Assembly (NCBI GenBank): GCA_905221605.1
Contig: CAJNDS010002089.1
Span: 1 to 17,500, forward strand
Direction: 5' to 3'
DNA from: Symbiodinium natans
Taxonomy: Eukaryota > Sar > Dinophyceae > Suessiales > Symbiodiniaceae
DNA length: 17,500 nucleotides
Made by a program: the position numbers and the translations under genes. The number at the start of each line of letters is the position of its first letter. Positions within the stretch are counted from its first letter, which is position 1. Shown here piece by piece: positions 13,286-17,500 of the stretch. The notes below the pieces were generated by a model. That model did no database searches, was not told where the DNA came from, and saw only the letters and a program-made list of their open reading frames with translations.

Positions 13286-14215
13286 TTGGGGTTCAGGGGC
13301 GCCCCTGCGCCCCGCCCCTTCCCAGCCGTGGTCGTGCTGTTGCCCCTGCCTTCACCGTCTCCATAAAAAGTGGGACATCAGTCCGCCTTGGCACACCCCC
13401 GAAACCCTAAAGCACTAAACATAAGCACTAAACCCTAAGCCCCTCAACCCTACAGTAAGCCCTAAACCCTGTAAGGCTGGAATCTTCCAGTCTCTCCCCC
13501 CCTCAAGCCCCTAAAGCCCTAGACCACTTCAACCCCTACATGGCGAAGTCAGATGAACGAGGCTTCCGCTTCAAGTCTCGGACTGAAGTTTTGGGGACCC
13601 AGGGTTGAAGGCCGAGAAGCTACAAAGCCAGAGAAGAACCCACCCACCCACCCCCCCCCCTGGGAGATGACGCGCCCCACCATCACATTAACATAGACTC
13701 ATGCCATGACTGCGACCGAGGATGTGGCAACTGCATTTCTTGGCTGCACGAAAAGAGGGTAGCTAAAAATTAAGTTTTTAGCTGCCTTTTATTAAGAAAC
13801 CCAGTAAACCCAAGAAGGCTAAGGATCTAAAGTTACGGTAGAGCACCACAAAGGTACTATATTTATCTACGTCATGGACATTTCCTTTTACCCAAGGCCT
13901 GCCTGGCCTCTATACCAGGGGGCCTTTTGACAGTTGGCCTTCCTCCCTATTAGCATTCATGCAAGCATCAACATCATGGCTGGCGTTGGCTTGGTGGTAC
14001 CAATACTGGAAGTTGCAGTAGACGTGATGTTACATTAGCGGTTGTCCTCCAACAATTCTCCTATACCCCCCCCCCCCCCAAACTTTTACTAAACCCGAAA
14101 CCCGTAGCCCTAAACCCTTATAAACCCGAATCCTGAACCCTTCGCCCATCTGAACCCACGCCTGAAACTCCACACAAAAGCCCGAGACCCCTCCGAAGGG
14201 TTAGTTTGTTGGGGA
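13286..14215. other. Long mostly unique stretch with a stem-loop, no supported gene
   Basis: It holds scattered degenerate CCCTAAA units (13402-13470), a C10 run (13651-13660), and a C14 run (14066-14079). A stem-loop at 13758-13786 pairs AGCTAAAAA (13761-13769) with TTTTTAGCT (13775-13783), extended by GG(T/C) pairs, around a five-base loop. No frame long enough to call is present. Confidence 0.6.
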
Positions 14216-14271
14216 CCCTAAACCCTAAACCCTAAACCCTAAACCCTAAACCCTAAACCCTAAACCCTAAC
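14216..14271 (-). repeat. Homogeneous CCCTAAA array
   Basis: Eight perfect units. Confidence 0.96.
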
Positions 14272-14362
14272 CGCTCTTGAGTAGTGTGAGGGATTTTTCA
14301 GGGTTTGCGTAGGGCTTGGGGCGGCGCAAACCTGAACAAAAGGGCTTAGGATTGAACAGGGT

Positions 14363-14472
14363 GGTTAGGGTTTAGGGTTTAGGGCTTAGGGCTTAGGGTT
14401 GAGGGTTTAGGGTTTAGGGTTTAGGGTTTAGGGTTTAGGGCTTGGGGTTTAGGGTTTAGGGTTTAGGTAGGG
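14363..14472 (+). repeat. TTTAGGG array with CTTAGGG variants
   Basis: About fifteen units including CTTAGGG, TTGAGGG and CTTGGGG forms. Confidence 0.93.
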
Positions 14473-14561
14473 TGTTTAGGCTTTGGCCTGGAAACGGGAG
14501 GTCGCTGGGGCCCCCCGCGCTGTGCGCAGAGATCCGGCACAGCCAACGCAGACTTTTGGGG

Positions 14562-14650
14562 GTTTAGGGCTTAGGGCTTAGGGCTTAGGGCTTAGGGTTT
14601 AGGGTTTAGGGTTTAGGGTTTAGGGTTCGGGGATAGTTCGGGGTTTAGGG
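14562..14650 (+). repeat. TTTAGGG array with four consecutive CTTAGGG units
   Basis: A block of four CTTAGGG units is followed by five TTTAGGG units and G-rich variants. Isolated GGGTTTAGGG motifs continue at 14787-14803 and 14831-14850. Confidence 0.93.
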
Positions 14651-14958
14651 TGTCTGGGGCTTGGCGCCCTAGGCTTGTGAAACCTTATAGACCCCTGAAA
14701 GCTCTTCGCGTTCAGGGCTAAGGGCTTAGCATCTTTGATCCTTGCGGCCTTGATTTCGGGTTTGTTTTGGATGTACGCTCATAGGGCTTAGGGTTTAGGG
14801 TTTCGGGTGTGGGTCTGTGCGTCTAGTGTTCAGGGTTTTTAGGGTTTAGGGCCCCCTCTTGTCAGAGGCTTTGTTCTGGTTTGCTGCTTCTTTATATGCG
14901 TGGGGGATCCCCCGGGATCGCCCTATCTGAGGCTCGAGCCTGGCAGGAAGAAAAGGTG

Positions 14959-15092
14959 TTTAGGGTTTAGGGTTTAGGGTTCAGGGTTTAGGGTCTTAGG
15001 GTTTAGGGTTTAGGGTTTAGGGTTTAGGGTTTAGGGTTTAGGGTTTAGGGTTTAGGGTTTAGGGTTTAGGGTTTAGGGTTTAGGGTTCGGGG
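14959..15092 (+). repeat. TTTAGGG array
   Basis: About nineteen units with one TTCAGGG and one eight-base unit near 14994. A perfect 10-base inverted repeat, GCATGTAGAG (15128-15137) and its complement (15174-15183), lies between this array and the next. Confidence 0.95.
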
Positions 15093-15195
15093 TTGAGGAT
15101 TTAGGAATGTGGGTTTAGGGAAAAAGGGCATGTAGAGCTTAGGGACTAACTTGCCGGCACCACTGCCCAAATTCTCTACATGCGCATCCCGAACC

Positions 15196-15254
15196 CTTAG
15201 GGTTTAGGGTTTAGGGTTTAGGGTTTAGGGTTTAGGGTTTAGGGTTTAGGGTTT
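15196..15254 (+). repeat. TTTAGGG array preceded by a C-to-G switch
   Basis: Eight units. The first is joined to GAACCC, giving GAACCCTTAGGGTTTAGGG. Confidence 0.94.
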
Positions 15255-15477
15255 GACCGGATACGTTAATCCCTAAAACCCGTGAAGCTAGCTGTGGTAG
15301 AAGTGAAACCAGGAAGGGGGAGGAGGAGGAAGAGGGGGTGAAACAGAGGTATAGGTTTTAGGTTTTAGGGGCTAAGGGTTTAGGCTTTAGGGCTTAGGGT
15401 TTAGGGTATCTTTAAGGGCAAGATGAACCAGACCCTGGAGGTGCGTGGTCCAAAGAGTTGCATCATACTTTAAGGTA

Positions 15478-15561
15478 TCCCTAAACCCTAAACCCTAAAC
15501 CCTAAACCTAAACCCTAAACCCTAAACCCTAAACCCTAAACCCTAAGCCCTAAGCCCTCAA
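15478..15561 (-). repeat. CCCTAAA array
   Basis: Ten units with one six-base unit, ending in CCCTAAG and CCCTCAA variants. Degenerate G-rich units precede it at 15347-15408. Confidence 0.94.
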
Positions 15562-15656
15562 CCTTAAGTGAGGCAGTGAGGCTTTAAGTTTCACAGTGCG
15601 AGAGCGTTGCTCCGCGAACCTCTCGCTATTCTTCCTAGGATATTGGGCTTGTAAAA

Positions 15657-15689
<33 letters not shown>

Positions 15690-15772
15690 ATTTAGGGCTG
15701 AGGGTTCAGGGTTGAGGGTTTGGGGGGGGGGGGTGGGGGGTATTTAGGGTGCAGGGTTGGGGGTTTAGGGAT
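15657..15772 (+). repeat. G32 run and duplicated G-run/TATTTAGGG segment
   Basis: Thirty-two G (15657-15688) precede TATTTAGGG-CTGAGGG-TTCAGGG. A second G-run (15722-15739, one T inside) is followed by a close copy, TATTTAGGGTGCAGGGTTG. It looks like a duplication of about 50 bases including part of the G-run. Confidence 0.8.
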
Positions 15773-16047
15773 CTCGTTCCCAAATTTCCGACTAACCACT
15801 AAGATCGGGCAAGACGTTTCCCCTCGGCTGCTGACTCACACGGAAATTTGCCAAGCAAGGGCCCTCCCCCCCCACTTGTTTTGGTCGACCCCCAAATAGC
15901 AGGAATCCCGCAGAACCAGGACCCCCAGTAAGGTAGCCTAAAGCCGAAACCCTAAACCCGAAGAACACCCACCCTGTGGGATAACAGGCCTGCTTGAGAG
16001 CTAGTTGAGCTCCGGAAGTTGCTGCAGTTCAAGTTCGGGAGTTGGGA

Positions 16048-16131
16048 GTTTAGGGTTTAGGGTTTAGGGTTCAGGGTTTAGGGTTTAGGGTTTAGGGTTT
16101 AGGGTTTAGGGTTTAGGGTTTAGGGTTTAGG
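16048..16131 (+). repeat. TTTAGGG array
   Basis: Twelve units with one TTCAGGG variant. The flanking unique segments (15773-16047 and 16132-16271) hold nothing recognisable. Confidence 0.95.
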
Positions 16132-16271
16132 CTCGGCGTCAGTTGCGGAGAACCGAGCTCAGACATCTGAGAGGCCGAGCCGGGGCCTCTGGAAGTTAGA
16201 GCTTCGGGTTCAAGCTTCCGGTTTCGCAACGTCGGCTTAGGAGGCGACAAGCTGGGATGTGTTGGGTTTGG

Positions 16272-16338
16272 GGGTTTAGGGTTTAGGGTTTAGGGTTTCG
16301 GGTTTAGGGTTTAGGGTTTAGGGTTTAGGGTTTAGGGG
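16272..16338 (+). repeat. TTTAGGG array
   Basis: About nine units with one TTTCGGG variant. The next 260 bases are unique and hold only a short open frame (about 16394-16485) with no recognisable product. Confidence 0.94.
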
Positions 16339-16594
16339 TTGGGCCCTCACATAGCGCACTGCTGGCACTCATCTGCAATCTTGAGCTACCCGCCATGACA
16401 CCCGGCCAGGGCCGCGCCACCACTGTCATGACAACCCAAAACCCTAACCCTCAAATCAAGACTCGTACGCTGCTGGAGGATTGCTAGTTTCAAGACTTCT
16501 CAGGTTTCTGGCGAGGCATGAACTTGCCATTGTGCTCAGAATCGCGAACACCCGGCCGAAGTGAACTGGTGGCTGTTCTACAATGGGCTCCCTT

Positions 16595-16597
<3 letters not shown>

Positions 16598-16629
<32 letters not shown>
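16598..16629 (+). repeat. G32 homopolymer run
   Basis: Thirty-two G in a row, the same length as the run at 15657-15688, followed by CC and a three-unit TTTAGGG stub (16638-16657). Confidence 0.9.
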
Positions 16630-16631
<2 letters not shown>

Positions 16632-16840
16632 TTCCTTGTTTAGGGTTTAGGGTTTAGCAAGGGTCCTGCCAACAAAGGTACTCTTAAGCGGATGCTAGTT
16701 TAGAACAGCCCCAGCTGGTTCTTCCACCCTAAACCCACAGACCGTGTGGCCATTGCCATGCAATGGTCAGCGGCCATGTGTCCGGCAAGGAAGTGAGAGC
16801 GCACTCCCGCCCGAAGCCCTTGTCGGGCTCAAGATATTTG

Positions 16841-17047
16841 GGTTTAGGGTTTAGGACTTAGGGTTTAGGGTTTAAGGTCTGGTTGTCAGAATCTCATCTG
16901 AGCCCTCAATGCTAAATCCTAGGCGAGGGGCCTGGTCTGTAGGCCACCACTGCTGTAACCCTCTGAGGTCGCATAGCTACCAGGCACAGCTTACGTTTCT
17001 AGTTTCCTGGGCGAGGTAAGGGTTCGAGTTGTATAGCGCTTCCACTA
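16841..17047 (+). repeat. Degenerate TTTAGGG units and unique spacer
   Basis: Four or five degenerate units at 16841-16877, then unique sequence without a supported gene. Confidence 0.7.
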
Positions 17048-17070
17048 CCCCCCCCCCCCCCCCCCCCCCC
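17048..17070 (+). repeat. C23 homopolymer run
   Basis: Twenty-three C followed by GGGATTCC. Degenerate CCCTTAAA-type units continue to about 17190. Confidence 0.9.
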
Positions 17071-17287
17071 GGGATTCCGAACCCTCAGCTCTAAACCCCG
17101 ACCCTTGAACCTAAACCCTTAAACCCTCACTTCTCAGAAACCCTTAAACCTTCAACACCTTAAACCTTTAAACCCCTCATCCCTACATTTCCTTGCCGAC
17201 ATCCGAAGTAAGGCTCAACGTGTGGAGCCGCGAGTCACGGCGAGAAGCGTCCTGGCCCTCCTGTTGTGCAGCGGTGTTGGGGTACTT

Positions 17288-17437
17288 GGGTTTAGGGTTT
17301 AGGGTTAGGGTTTAGGGTTTTAAAAGGGTTGAAGGGTTTATATAAGGGCTTCAGGGTTTAGGGCTCAGGGTTTAGGGCTCAAGAGTTTCGGCTTAAAGGG
17401 TTTGCAGGCTTAGGATACTTAGGGCTTTGGGGCTGTA
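17288..17437 (+). repeat. Degenerate TTTAGGG array
   Basis: A short clean stretch (17288-17319) is followed by widely varying units (TTCAGGG, CTCAGGG, TTAAAGGG) to the end of the region. Confidence 0.8.
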
Positions 17438-17500
17438 GGGCTTGGGCTCAGAAACGACATTGGCAGGACGTAGGCTCGTCGGTTTCAGGTCCAGTTCGCT

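Noticed and set aside
16815-16835. Dinoflagellate spliced-leader remnant (GGCTCAAG)
   Set aside because: Only the last eight bases match here and near 7788. The upstream leader sequence is absent, so this gives no support for a lineage call.
1-17500. True chromosome-end telomere
   Set aside because: Arrays occur throughout in both orientations with unique DNA on both sides, and neither window end is a terminal array.

Overview
The window looks like nuclear DNA of a eukaryote whose telomere repeat is the plant/algal-type TTTAGGG. Dozens of interstitial TTTAGGG or CCCTAAA arrays, in both orientations and from about 3 to more than 60 units long, are scattered between short unique segments of 50-400 bases. 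There is no bacterial-style gene organisation, no recognisable conserved protein, no rRNA or tRNA, and no CRISPR. TTTAGGG telomeres are known in land plants, many green algae, cryptophytes, dinoflagellates and chromerids. The density of interstitial arrays and long G/C homopolymers fits an algal or alveolate genome better than a land plant, but the sequence shown does not settle the lineage.

Layout. 1-2.0 kb: alternating CCCTAAA and TTTAGGG arrays with small coding-like inserts. 2.0-3.3 kb: AT-richer DNA holding two small inverted-repeat (MITE-like) elements. 3.3-5.7 kb: arrays again, around a minus-strand acidic coding-like segment (4224-4846). 5.7-6.3 kb: a quasi-repetitive CCAAA/TTTGG region and AT microsatellites. 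6.3-8.9 kb: the most unusual block, nearly free of clean telomeric arrays and bounded by an inverted pair of AT + poly-C + AAAGATCCACC motifs. It contains a seven-unit, about 120-bp satellite whose hairpin core occurs in both orientations (6489-7386). It also contains an 830-bp higher-order repeat built around the palindrome CCCTATAGGG (7511-8340). 9.0-17.5 kb: telomere-like arrays again, including a roughly 450-bp one at 10882-11330. Among them are locally amplified variant repeats (TTCGGGG, CCCTGAA, CTTAGGG, CCCCTAAA), a 176-bp tandem duplication (12925-13277), and homopolymer G or C runs of up to 32.

Genes. No gene can be named. Most open frames are by-products of the 7-bp repeat (LNPKP-type peptides), AT dinucleotides (IYIY) or CTC-rich DNA. 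The best coding candidates are acidic minus-strand segments at 524-603, 943-1060, 1936-2070, 4224-4846 and 4975-5108, three related fragments sharing the peptide QNQE near 9.55, 9.8 and 10.83 kb, a plus-strand segment at 1242-1376, and a minus-strand region at 10184-10604. These may be gene debris, exons of unrecognised genes, or chance. The window is best read as a subtelomeric or repeat-rich intergenic region shaped by tandem duplication, hairpin-forming repeats and small non-autonomous inverted-repeat elements.
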